Under the pieces are notes generated by a model, which had not been told where the DNA came from, made no database searches, and was given only the letters and a program-made list of their open reading frames with translations. Made by a program: the position numbers and the translations under genes. Shown here one piece after another: positions 1 through 7,691 of a stretch of 63,284 bases of DNA. Location: assembly GCA_017481595.1 (NCBI GenBank), contig JAFUOY010000021.1:1-63284 (forward strand). The letters run 5' to 3'. Origin of the DNA: Clostridia bacterium. GTDB taxonomy: Bacteria; Bacillota; Clostridia; Oscillospirales; CAG-272. Within the stretch, counting starts at the first letter, position 1; every line of letters begins with the position of its first letter.

Positions 1-109
1 GATGTCCGAGTACATAACTGAAGATATGGGATCATCGTTATTGAGCGATTGCTTGGAAATTAAAAGAGTGTTGATTGCCTCTATCAACACAGCTAAAGAA
101 AATAAGTAA
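1..109 (+). CDS. C-terminal end of a probable four-helix-bundle protein (truncated by window edge)
   Basis: An open frame runs from the left edge to a TAA at 107-109. The ATG at 2-4 may be internal. The visible 35 residues contain the pattern LLSDCLEIKRVL followed by IASINTAKENK. This resembles the C-terminus of the four-helix-bundle family related to the 23S rRNA intervening-sequence protein, where a DC.E(I/L)..LL..I.T.K pattern ends the last helix. A strong rho-independent terminator follows 8 nt later, which supports a real gene end. The family's role is unknown. The assignment rests on a short tail and could be wrong. Confidence 0.5.
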   Translation, partial: MSEYITEDMGSSLLSDCLEIKRVLIASINTAKENK

Positions 110-116
110 AACGAGA

Positions 117-151
117 AAAGCGGAGATTTCGAGAGATTTCTCCGCTTTTTT
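117..151 (+). terminator. Rho-independent terminator after the truncated gene
   Basis: Stem GCGGAGA (120-126) pairs with TCTCCGC (139-145) and is followed by a T-run. Flanking A and T residues extend the stem, so it could also act on the opposite strand for the sigma-factor gene that ends at 408. Confidence 0.8.
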
Positions 152-407
152 CGACTCTAACGTTTTTCGAAATTATGTAGATGCATTTCCGCGCCGAGCA
201 CCGCTCGGCGCATCTTTTCGGGTCTGTAGACAGATTCGAACCGGCGAAATGCATTTTTTGATATAGATTCCCATCAGGAGCAAATCCGTGTACAGATTCG
301 AACCACCACACAGTTTATAAAGCCTCTAAAAACGCTGATGTTCAAGGATTGTTTACAAAAATGTAGATGCAGCAGCGTTTTGGATGGATTCGAACTAACG
401 AATCGAT
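152..407. other. Non-coding stretch with a GC-rich hairpin and three GATTCGAAC words
   Basis: No credible gene. A perfect 9-bp hairpin (191-199 with 203-211, core GCGCCGAGC) is present. The word GATTCGAAC occurs three times (near 233, 293 and 385). It looks like a tRNA T-loop on the minus strand, but the flanking 5-nt arms do not pair, so no tRNA is called. Confidence 0.5.
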
Positions 408-2111
408 TTAAGATGAAACTTCTTCTTTTTGGGGCGTATAAGTAATCTCCTCTGCCGCCAGCATAGCATCGGTGCCGTTCCAAGCAGTCACCTCATAGTA
501 TGCGTCATATTTTTTGGTATGCGCATCATTCCAAGCGTCGGTATAAGCCCAACGATTGCCCTTGTATAGTGGGAACCAACCGTTGCCTCCTTGAATCTCA
601 TAGTCAGACAATAAGTATTGTCGGGGGGTTATAAAGTCACGTCCCGTTGTATCAATATTCTGACGAACCATGCCGATTCCTTCGCAAAGATAGGTCGTAC
701 AACGGTAGTAGAACGGCGGCTGAGATCTGCGAGCGGGATAGTTCACGAGAACCTCATATACGCGGCAATTATCAAACACACCCACAGGGGTTTCAACCGT
801 AGCGTGTTCATCAATAAAGGTGTAGGTCACAAAGCCACTGACAGAAGTTTTGGATTCACCTAGGGCAAGGTCGGCATACATCATACAGTGATCGCATCGG
901 CTGAAATCGTCCAATCGGGTATCTGTAAAAATGATACCGGGACTCTCGCAATAGTAAAGCGAACCGTTGATGTATTTGAGATGCTCTCCTCTGAAGGTAG
1001 GCACGCTACCCGGTTTGGCAAGCATCTTACTCCAAGACGAAATCGCAGACACGGAATTCGCATAATAAACGCTGGCAGGCTCCAGCAATTCCTTTGCCTG
1101 CTTGACCGTTTCCAAAGCCTCCTCATATCTGCCTTCCCAGAAATACTCAAAAGCCATCATCAAATAGACGTAACCAATGCTTAACGGGAAGTCGTGCTCC
1201 ATCAAAAACGGAATCTGAACTTCACGCATAAAGTCGATCTTTTCCTGTCCGTCCAGATGGTGATTTTCCCAACTGGTGAAATTACACATCATCATATCGT
1301 TGTGACCGGCGAGGATGGCTTCCTTCCATCGAGGCATATCGGGCTTTTGATACGGCGATCCATCGTAGATGACGGAGGCCAACAGATAGTTTTTGTTCTG
1401 CTCGTCACACAATCCCTCCACGGCATCCAGTGCCGCCTGATACGCCTCCTGCAAGCCTTGGCGATCGTTTTTCAATTTGCACAGCTCCAGTTCTTGTATC
1501 CGCTCCATGACGAGAGCTACCAAAGTAGGATTCTCCACGGCTTGATTCTTCTTATCCATAATTCCAAATCCTTTCCGTAATTGTTTTCTTCCCTCACTCA
1601 AACGCCATTTGACGGTTCCCTCCGGAATGCCGAGACGGGCGGCTATATCCTTCACAGGTAAGCCATCAAAATAGTGTAGCTTGATCGTTTCCTTGATCGT
1701 ATCACTCAAAGATTCCATTTCCACGTGAAGCCTGTCGTAAATATCATCATTAGCTACATACCACGTATCGTTTTGATCAACATCCTCAAATTCCCAATTT
1801 TTAAAATCAGTTAAACTGACCGTTGATATAAGGTGATCGCGCATAACCATCTTTTTAGCATAATTCTTGGCAATCGCACAAACATATGCTCCGAACTTGT
1901 TTTGTGACGTCAATGCTTTCAACTGTATCCAAGCTGCTACAAAAGCTTCTTGCGCGGCATCCTCTGCCTTGTAATGATCGTGAGTAATTTTGTATGCAGT
2001 TCCAAGCACAGCTTTCTCATGCCTGATAACCAGCTCTTCAAATGCAAGACCGTCTCCGCACAGAGTCAATTCTACCAAGCGTTTGTCACATTCATTCTTA
2101 TACATAGACAC
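408..2111 (-). CDS. ECF-type sigma factor with a ~380-residue C-terminal extension
   Basis: Alternative sigma factor of the sigma-70 ECF class, 567 aa, about three times the usual 160-200 aa. Sigma region 2 spans roughly residues 10-90 (AEDAAQEAFVAAW at 49-61). Region 4 spans about 135-182, with helix-turn-helix VKDIAARLGIPEGTVKWRLSEG. Residues 185-567 form an extra soluble domain with no membrane segment; its first part looks helical (about 195-360) and its last part is rich in aromatic residues. A GTG start at 2111 is preferred because AAGGAGG lies 7 nt upstream; the ATG six bases further in is too far from it. No anti-sigma gene adjoins, so the extension may itself sense a signal or control the sigma domain. 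That is inference. Confidence 0.85.
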   Translation of the reverse strand: MSMYKNECDKRLVELTLCGDGLAFEELVIRHEKAVLGTAYKITHDHYKAEDAAQEAFVAAWIQLKALTSQNKFGAYVCAIAKNYAKKMVMRDHLISTVSLTDFKNWEFEDVDQNDTWYVANDDIYDRLHVEMESLSDTIKETIKLHYFDGLPVKDIAARLGIPEGTVKWRLSEGRKQLRKGFGIMDKKNQAVENPTLVALVMERIQELELCKLKNDRQGLQEAYQAALDAVEGLCDEQNKNYLLASVIYDGSPYQKPDMPRWKEAILAGHNDMMMCNFTSWENHHLDGQEKIDFMREVQIPFLMEHDFPLSIGYVYLMMAFEYFWEGRYEEALETVKQAKELLEPASVYYANSVSAISSWSKMLAKPGSVPTFRGEHLKYINGSLYYCESPGIIFTDTRLDDFSRCDHCMMYADLALGESKTSVSGFVTYTFIDEHATVETPVGVFDNCRVYEVLVNYPARRSQPPFYYRCTTYLCEGIGMVRQNIDTTGRDFITPRQYLLSDYEIQGGNGWFPLYKGNRWAYTDAWNDAHTKKYDAYYEVTAWNGTDAMLAAEEITYTPQKEEVSS

Positions 2112-2201
2112 GTAATCACCTCCTTGCTAATCGATTGTCAAATGGGCACGTACTCAACCTTATCATGAATCAGTCGAGTATGTGTTTTAAGTGAGTTCAC
2201 C

Positions 2202-2236
2202 TATATGTTATCAAAAAATGGGGAAAGGTTGGGTTG
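2202..2236 (-). promoter_or_regulatory. Possible ECF-type promoter of the extended sigma factor
   Basis: Read on the minus strand, a CAACCCAACC block is followed by GATAACATATAGG. This resembles the AAC-type -35 and short -10 elements of ECF promoters in Clostridia and would fit autoregulation. It sits about 90 bp upstream of the start codon. The assignment is by eye only. Confidence 0.35.
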
Positions 2237-2310
2237 AAAGAAATTTTTTTGCATTTTTCAAATACATATCACAAACAATTATAACACAAAACTATGAATA
2301 ATTCAATTCG

Positions 2311-2522
2311 TTACATAGGCCTCGTTGCAAGCATGGCGTTAAAAGCCCGGCAGACCGCGGATACTTTTAACTCCCATCATCGCCAAGGGGTTAGTCTGCC
2401 CTCTGCAAAATCGGTGTGCATCTAAATTAGCCACACGGCACAAAACAAGCGGACGACCGATGGTCGCCCCTACTGTAGAAACGGACAAATATTACAAAAA
2501 GACACCTACGGGTGTCTTTTTT
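2311..2522. repeat. Intergenic repeat block with palindrome and terminator-like hairpin
   Basis: The 2112-2662 gap has no gene. It holds a 30-nt word (2311-2340, core GCAAGCATGGCGTT) that recurs at 4983-5012. It also holds a 27-nt palindromic word (2447-2473, core GGACGACCGATGGTCGCC) that recurs at 3995-4021 with one change. A hairpin AAAAGACACC/GGTGTCTTTT (2497-2520) with a T-tail could terminate plus-strand transcription. Confidence 0.65.
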
Positions 2523-2615
2523 GCGTAGTTATAATAGTGTCCTCGAGTTGCGAGAATCCATCAATTTATATATATTCCACCGAATCGCAAATCTGTAAGC
2601 GAATTTGTACCGTTA

Positions 2616-2650
2616 TAAAAAACACAGCCAAGATTGTCTCTCGGCTGTGT
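2616..2650 (-). terminator. Terminator of the XRE/TPR regulator gene
   Basis: ACACAGCC (2622-2629) pairs with GGCTGTGT (2643-2650). On the minus strand the stem is followed by a T6 run (2616-2621). It lies 12 bp past the stop codon of the gene ending at 2663. Confidence 0.8.
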
Positions 2651-2662
2651 CGGTTTTAAAAA

Positions 2663-3820
2663 TTACTGGATAGCGGCAACTTTCTCAAACAGAGTCTTAT
2701 ATCTCGAATATTTTTCAAGCGATTTGATAGCGTCCCCACTGACAAATCGTTGCAGCTTTCCTTTCAGGTCGTGGTATTCTGCATTACCGTCATGCCCATA
2801 TCCAAATGAATAATCACGCAGAAGCGGGACATTGAGATATCTCTTTTTATTATAGTTTTCTGCCTGAGCGAGAATAAAATCAACTCCTTCTTCAAGTAGA
2901 TCAATTGCCTCTTCCTCACGTCCCAATTTCACAAGACATTCCGCAGGGGAACGGTACATGGGATAATAATTATGAATAAACGGTGGTCTGTATGCTTCAT
3001 CCCTGTACATCGCTTCTACTATGTTGCGAAAAGCAGAATAGCAGTATAAAGCATCTTCTATCCTTCCTTCCCGCATATACAGATTTCCCAACATCGATAT
3101 TTCATATCCAAGCTTTGACGATAGCGTTTCGATATTACCGTACCGCTGCATTCTTTCTCCGTCTGTATTTCCCTCGCTATGTTTTAATTCCGCCAAAAGC
3201 AAACAGCGAATATTGTTGACATTATTCGGGAATGTTTCTGCCAATGTGTACGCGGCATCCCAATTTTTGCGAAGAACGTAGATATCAATCAACCGACTTT
3301 TGGCTGATAGCATATAATCGGTTGAAGAACTGTATTTTATAACAAGCTCTGACCAACGAATGATTTCATTAGCGAGATCATCAATTCCTTTCTGGTCAAC
3401 GAGGGGTTTTAACGCTGATTGATAATTTTGTAATATCATCGTGCCAAACGCAGATGCTTCGGAAAGAAGGGTTGCATTGTTGGGATAGGCTCGCAACGCA
3501 TCTCTATATTTATCAAGTATAATAAGCGCAGTCTTACCTTCTTCGCCGTCTTTACAACCATCGTATATCTCATAAATTTCTTTTAGGCGCAAGTGTACTT
3601 CTTTCTCGTGTTCTGTACCGTAAACGCCGAACAAAACATCGGTTGGAACACCAAACAAATTTGCAAGCGGCACGACTTGAGAAATATCGGGCATACTCAT
3701 ACCATTTTCCCACTTTGAAATGGCTTGTGCCGAAATATTCAGCTGTTCCGCAAGCTCCTCTTGCGTGATATTTCGTTCTTTACGCAGGCGCTTAATAATC
3801 TGACCCATATTTTCTTTCAT
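2663..3820 (-). CDS. XRE-family regulator with TPR-like C-terminal domain
   Basis: A 385-aa predicted cytoplasmic DNA-binding regulator. Residues ~5-60 are a classical XRE helix-turn-helix (RNITQEELAEQLNISAQAIS, then KWENG). The rest is all-helical with TPR-like helix pairs (for example EDALYCYSAFRNIV and EEAIDLLEEGVDFI), a layout used by regulators that bind peptides or partner proteins. The start at 3820 (MKENMG) is chosen over an in-frame upstream ATG because GGAGGA sits at the right distance. The promoter region holds a short palindrome AACTGACAGTT (3917-3927). It stands alone between terminators, so its targets are unknown. Confidence 0.85.
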   Translation of the reverse strand: MKENMGQIIKRLRKERNITQEELAEQLNISAQAISKWENGMSMPDISQVVPLANLFGVPTDVLFGVYGTEHEKEVHLRLKEIYEIYDGCKDGEEGKTALIILDKYRDALRAYPNNATLLSEASAFGTMILQNYQSALKPLVDQKGIDDLANEIIRWSELVIKYSSSTDYMLSAKSRLIDIYVLRKNWDAAYTLAETFPNNVNNIRCLLLAELKHSEGNTDGERMQRYGNIETLSSKLGYEISMLGNLYMREGRIEDALYCYSAFRNIVEAMYRDEAYRPPFIHNYYPMYRSPAECLVKLGREEEAIDLLEEGVDFILAQAENYNKKRYLNVPLLRDYSFGYGHDGNAEYHDLKGKLQRFVSGDAIKSLEKYSRYKTLFEKVAAIQ

Positions 3821-3994
3821 AGGAATCCTCCAAAACGTTATTTCGGTACCGTTGTACATATTATAACATTTTTTTATTAGCTCGTGAAGATACTTAAAAG
3901 AAAGTTCATGTTAACTGACAGTTGAGTTTGAGAGGATTTGCCACTAATCGTACATAGATTCGTTAATATGGATAGCATCAAAATTCTCGAAAAA

Positions 3995-4021
3995 AAGCGG
4001 ACGACCAATGGTCGCCCCTAC
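3995..4021. repeat. Second copy of palindromic intergenic word
   Basis: 26 of 27 bases match 2447-2473. The centre GGCGACCATTGGTCGCC type is self-complementary and can form a hairpin on either strand. Confidence 0.7.
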
Positions 4022-4087
4022 ACATTCAAAGTTTATTTACAAAGCCATAGATACAACGGCTTTTTGGACAGATTTGAACTACCACAC

Positions 4088-4116
4088 TTGAAATGTTTAC
4101 AAAATTGTGGTATAAT
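4088..4116 (+). promoter_or_regulatory. Sigma-A promoter of the frameshifted gene
   Basis: TTGAAA (4088-4093), 17-bp spacer, TATAAT (4111-4116). It ends 24 bp before the ATG at 4141, which has AAGGCGG as ribosome site. Confidence 0.75.
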
Positions 4117-4140
4117 AGAGAAAAGAAAGGCGGTGCATTT

Positions 4141-4972
4141 ATGGGCTGTTGGGGAATGGGAATCACGCAAAGCGATGAATACTGCGAAATATACGAGCGC
4201 TTCTTGGAGGAATATGACGAAGGAAAACCTTTGCTTGATATCAAACAAGATATTCTTGACGAATATTTAGAAGAGTTTGATGAAAACGACGGCGTATTAC
4301 ATGACGTGTATTTTGCCATTGGCAAAGCGGAGTGGATGTGCGGCGGTATTTCGGATGAAATACTTGAAAAGATCGCAGAAATCATAAATAGTGGTTCAAA
4401 TATTGAATTTTTACGAGAACTTGAAGCAACAGAAAGTGATCTGAAGCTAAGAAAAAAGAATCTTGATAAATTTTTGAGTGCGCTCATAATTCCGCGCGGG
4501 AAAACAAAAAAAGCGCAAAATACCGACCGAAAAATACATTAAAGTTGAGAAACCTAAACTTCCTTCATTCAAGTGTGGAGATGTCTTCGCATACGAAATT
4601 GACGGCAAATACCGATTGATATGCTTCATATCCAGACAAAAATTTTATGCTACGTATGCTTCCTATTCCTGGATATGGACAAAACTTTATGAAACACTAC
4701 CCTCAATTACTGATTTGCCAGACGAACCCGTGATGCCGCTTGGATATTTCACAATTGAAAACTTCCCATCGACGGACAATCTAAAATATTGCGGCAATAT
4801 TCCCGATTTTGTAAAATTAGATAATGCCATCTTATTTATGAAATGGAAACCGGCATCCTATGCAATTGCTAAAGAAGAACATTTGTCGGAGGATATACCA
4901 GAAGAATTTGGAGAAACGTTTAACAATTGTTTGAATAAACTTCGTGAACTAAGACCTTGGAAAAATATATAA
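4141..4972 (+). pseudogene. Frameshifted hypothetical protein (MGCWGMGITQSDE-type N-terminus)
   Basis: Two open frames together make one plausible ~275-aa cytoplasmic protein. The first (4141-4542) begins MGCWGMGITQSDEYCE, an acidic helical domain, and stops after a lysine-rich stretch. The second frame is open from before 4500 to 4972 and reads on with FKCGDVFAYEIDGKYRL, a domain start that should not begin a protein. The switch point is an A7 run at 4506-4512. Removing one A joins the frames through a basic linker (KKRKIPTEKYIKVEKPK). I recall intact relatives of this layout in gut Clostridia but no function. It could be a recent null mutation, a slippage-controlled gene or a consensus error. 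Promoter and ribosome site are intact. Confidence 0.7.
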
Positions 4973-4982
4973 GATAATGTAA

Positions 4983-5070
4983 TTACATAGATTCGTTTGC
5001 AAGCATGGCGTTGTCTGCTTGCAAGGATAAGGCTCGAGAAAAAGCCTCGCATAGCGAGAATACGTCGCTA
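4983..5070. repeat. Intergenic hairpin-rich repeat
   Basis: This begins with the 30-nt word shared with 2311-2340. Short hairpins follow: TTGCAAGC with GCTTGCAA, AGGCT with AGCCT, and CTCGCATAGCGAG. No coding potential is seen. Confidence 0.55.
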
Positions 5071-5073
5071 TAC

Positions 5074-5102
5074 TTGAAATTTTTACCTTTTTGTGATATA
5101 AT
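5074..5102 (+). promoter_or_regulatory. Sigma-A promoter of the YwaF-like gene
   Basis: TTGAAA (5074-5079), 17-bp spacer, TATAAT (5097-5102), followed by AAAGGAG and the ATG at 5138. Confidence 0.8.
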
Positions 5103-5137
5103 GTTATAACCGACATTTTACTAAAGGAGATTTCCTT

Positions 5138-5854
5138 ATGTTTACATCAGGGCATTTTATTTGGTTAGGCGTTATTGCGGTATTGATCACTGCGTTTATG
5201 ATAGTTATAAAAAAATGCAACGTATCGCAAAATTTTGTACAAAAGACGGTATTTTATCTTTTGATAGTACTGAAGCTATTGCACGTCAGCCTTTCAATGA
5301 AGGAAACGGGGGACGGTGGATACGTGCTTAATCAGACCCAGCTTTCCTTCCATCTTTGCTCCATTATGATCTATACCGTATTTCTTATTAACATAGTAAA
5401 AAACGAAAAGTTTATAAAGACCATGAAAAGCTTTATGGTGCCTGCTATGCTTATTGGCGCGGCAATGGCGTTACTTATCCCCACGGAGGGAGTTGACCCA
5501 TCAAGAGCGAGAGTTTGGCAGTATATGCTTATCCACGGTGTGCTGGTATTCTACGGTCTGTACCTTATGGTAATAGAAAAGGTTGACCTTTCATTTAAGG
5601 CGTATTTATCAAATCTTAAGATACTTACCTTGATTACGGTGCTTGCCTTTATAATGAACAGTATTCTTGAACAGTACAAAACCAATTTTCTGTTCCTCCG
5701 CAAGCCTCCTATGGACAATCTTCCCATTCTTAACCTCAATAACGGCTGGTACGTGTATTTTATTACCCTTACCTTTATCGCCTGCACACTTATTTTCCTT
5801 GTGCATTTGCCCTTTATTATCAAGCGCGCAAAGGGAAATAAGCTTAAAAACTAA
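5138..5854 (+). CDS. YwaF/TMEM164-like integral membrane protein
   Basis: A 238-aa protein with about seven hydrophobic helices, predicted to lie in the cytoplasmic membrane. The LSFHLCSI segment (about residue 65) and the late NFLFLRKPP...NGWYVYF segment fit the YwaF (TIGR02206) family, which is distantly related to eukaryotic TMEM164, described as an acyltransferase. The role in bacteria is not established. It is monocistronic, with its own promoter and a terminator directly after it. A second, divergent family member lies at 27654. The family call is by motif memory, so moderate. Confidence 0.7.
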   Translation: MFTSGHFIWLGVIAVLITAFMIVIKKCNVSQNFVQKTVFYLLIVLKLLHVSLSMKETGDGGYVLNQTQLSFHLCSIMIYTVFLINIVKNEKFIKTMKSFMVPAMLIGAAMALLIPTEGVDPSRARVWQYMLIHGVLVFYGLYLMVIEKVDLSFKAYLSNLKILTLITVLAFIMNSILEQYKTNFLFLRKPPMDNLPILNLNNGWYVYFITLTFIACTLIFLVHLPFIIKRAKGNKLKN

Positions 5855-5860
5855 ACACAT

Positions 5861-5892
5861 AAACGGAGATTTCTTATGATTTCTCCGTTTTT
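5861..5892 (+). terminator. Terminator of the YwaF-like gene
   Basis: AAACGGAGA pairs with TCTCCGTTT around an 8-12 nt loop and is followed by a T-run. It begins a few bases after the stop codon. Confidence 0.8.
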
Positions 5893-5982
5893 ATAATGAC
5901 AATAATGGCTGGACTATGCAAAGTCAACCTACGGGTGTTTTTTAGTTTTTGGGAGTATTTAAATCAAGTCAAATAGTGATAC

Positions 5983-6012
5983 TTGACAAGTCAAATATAT
6001 CAATGATATAAT
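5983..6012 (+). promoter_or_regulatory. Promoter of the coiled-coil pair with flanking direct repeats
   Basis: TTGACA (5983-5988), 18-bp spacer, TATAAT (6007-6012). The word CAAGTCAAATA occurs both just upstream of and overlapping the start of the spacer, about 20 bp apart, and could bind a regulator on one face of the helix. Confidence 0.75.
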
Positions 6013-6050
6013 AAAAATAAAGAAAAATTCCAAAAATAAGGAGGCCCGAG

Positions 6051-6764
6051 ATGTTAACAAAAAATGATCTTTTATCACGCTTGTCCGTTTTGGAAAAAGA
6101 GGTACAGGAAAACGGCGAGAAGCAGCGCAAGGTCAAAGCACCCTACAAAGGCAAAATTGCCGAGCTTGAAAAAAGCATAAAGGAAAAGGAGCAGGAGAAG
6201 AAAAAGCTAAGCGAAAAGAAGCCCTTTTTCAGCTTTACACGCGCGGGAAAGGAGCACGCAGAAAAGATTGCTGCCATTGACGAGGCAATAGAGGAGATAC
6301 GCGACAAGATCGATCATATTTATGACGATAACGAGGAGTATATTGCCCTTACGTCAAGATTTTCCGTTTTGTATCCCGAGTACGTTGCCGTAAAGGAACA
6401 GATAAAGGAATTTGAGTTTAACGAAAAGCTTGGGCAGAATACCGTTATAATTTATGCAACTGGATTTAACCAGAGAGATTATATTACGGTAAGTATTGAC
6501 GGCAAGGAAATGGGCTCACTTCCCTCCCCCGTTGGCATTTATCCCTTGAACGAGGGCGCACACACGGTTACTGTGGGAAGAAACTACGGTATGACAGAGT
6601 CCTTCCAATTCAGATTACAAGGAAACAACAAATTCCTTTACTATGAATTTGAATACTACGGTAACGGATATAAAAAACGCGCATCCAACACCTTTGATGA
6701 ATTCGTTAAGGACAACGGAATATATATTGTAGAAACAATAAAAAAGCATATATTAGAGTTTTAA
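6051..6764 (+). CDS. Coiled-coil protein with C-terminal beta-rich domain (paralogue A)
   Basis: 237 aa, function not recognised. Residues ~1-130 are a charged coiled coil rich in Lys and Glu. Residues ~140-237 form a beta-rich domain (NTVIIYATGFNQRDYITVSI, then GNNKFLYYEFEYYG). The FSFTRAGKEHAE stretch breaks the coil near residue 65. No signal peptide or membrane helix is seen, so it is probably cytoplasmic. GGAGG lies 6 bp before the ATG. It is co-transcribed with the next gene (10-bp gap), whose C-terminal domain has the same pattern including GNNK, so the two probably arose by duplication and may form a complex through their coils. Confidence 0.75.
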   Translation: MLTKNDLLSRLSVLEKEVQENGEKQRKVKAPYKGKIAELEKSIKEKEQEKKKLSEKKPFFSFTRAGKEHAEKIAAIDEAIEEIRDKIDHIYDDNEEYIALTSRFSVLYPEYVAVKEQIKEFEFNEKLGQNTVIIYATGFNQRDYITVSIDGKEMGSLPSPVGIYPLNEGAHTVTVGRNYGMTESFQFRLQGNNKFLYYEFEYYGNGYKKRASNTFDEFVKDNGIYIVETIKKHILEF

Positions 6765-6774
6765 GGAGAATATT

Positions 6775-7650
6775 ATGGAAGGCACAGAAAAGCTTATTAA
6801 CAAGATCAGCGAGATTGAAGAACAGATCAAAAGGTTAGACGAGCAGCTTGACGGTTATTACGAGGCGCTTGAGCCCGAGGTTGAGCCACTTGCTAAACAA
6901 TCCGAGGAGAAAAACAAGGAAATAGACGAGGTTAAAAAGAAGACTGCCCCCACGTTTTTATGGGTTATATTCGGCGCTTTGGTAGTTGGCGCTATCGTAT
7001 TTAACGCCATTGACATCGGCATCCTTACAGGTATATGCTTCGTAGCGGGAATTGGCGTTTTGGCGTATGCCCTCTCTATCAATTCCAAGTTTACCAAGGA
7101 ATACAACGAAATCGTAGGTGAAATAAACAAGGAGCTTGATGAGATCGAAGAAGAAATAAACGCGATCTACGCAACGGACCCCAGAATCGAAAAGACGGAA
7201 AAAGAGATCGAGGAGCTAAAGAAGGAGCTTGAGGCAAATCAAAAGGAGCTTAAGAGATTAAACGACATTGAGGCTGACAAAAAAGCCCTTGAAAAGCTTG
7301 GTGTAAACAATCTTATCGTACGCTGCACCTACGCGGCTGTCAGATGCAAGTGCTTCCCCGTTATTGACGGAGTTGAACGCGATTATATGAGCGGTATGTA
7401 CGGTCTTTATTATCTTGATCCCGGTGACCACACTTATTACTTAAACGTTCTCGTAACTGACGAAATAATAGATACGGAAGATATACACTTTACCCTTAAT
7501 GGCAACAACAAGTACATAGATATCGAGCACGATATGCGTACTTACAAATACGAGATCAAGACCTACGACAGCTTTGACGATTTTACCGCTAATTCCTCTC
7601 CCGAAAGCAAAAAGAGAGTAAGAGACGAGATCCTTAAATTGGCAGAATAA
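6775..7650 (+). CDS. Membrane-anchored coiled-coil protein with C-terminal beta-rich domain (paralogue B)
   Basis: 291 aa, function not recognised. A first coiled coil (1-60) is followed by two adjacent hydrophobic helices (about 62-105, FLWVIFGALVVGAIVFNAID and the next stretch). A second coiled coil (about 112-175) leads to a beta-rich domain (180-270) resembling that of the preceding gene (LNGNNKYIDIEHD). The hairpin-like membrane anchor would leave both coils and the C-terminal domain in the cytoplasm. AAGGAG ribosome site; a bidirectional terminator follows. A two-gene unit of a soluble and a membrane-bound partner is suggested. Confidence 0.75.
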   Translation: MEGTEKLINKISEIEEQIKRLDEQLDGYYEALEPEVEPLAKQSEEKNKEIDEVKKKTAPTFLWVIFGALVVGAIVFNAIDIGILTGICFVAGIGVLAYALSINSKFTKEYNEIVGEINKELDEIEEEINAIYATDPRIEKTEKEIEELKKELEANQKELKRLNDIEADKKALEKLGVNNLIVRCTYAAVRCKCFPVIDGVERDYMSGMYGLYYLDPGDHTYYLNVLVTDEIIDTEDIHFTLNGNNKYIDIEHDMRTYKYEIKTYDSFDDFTANSSPESKKRVRDEILKLAE

Positions 7651-7654
7651 ATAA

Positions 7655-7686
7655 TAAAAAAGCAGAGAGACTTCTCTGCTTTTTTG
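7655..7686. terminator. Bidirectional terminator between convergent genes
   Basis: AAGCAGAGA (7660-7668) pairs with TCTCTGCTT (7673-7681). A-rich and T-rich flanks on either side allow use by both the plus-strand gene ending at 7650 and the minus-strand gene ending at 7692. Confidence 0.85.
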
Positions 7687-7691
7687 TTTAT

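Noticed and set aside
233-400. Three GATTCGAAC words that look like tRNA T-loops on the minus strand
   Set aside because: The 5-nt arms next to each loop do not pair and no anticodon or acceptor arms can be found, so no tRNA gene or tRNA fragment is called.
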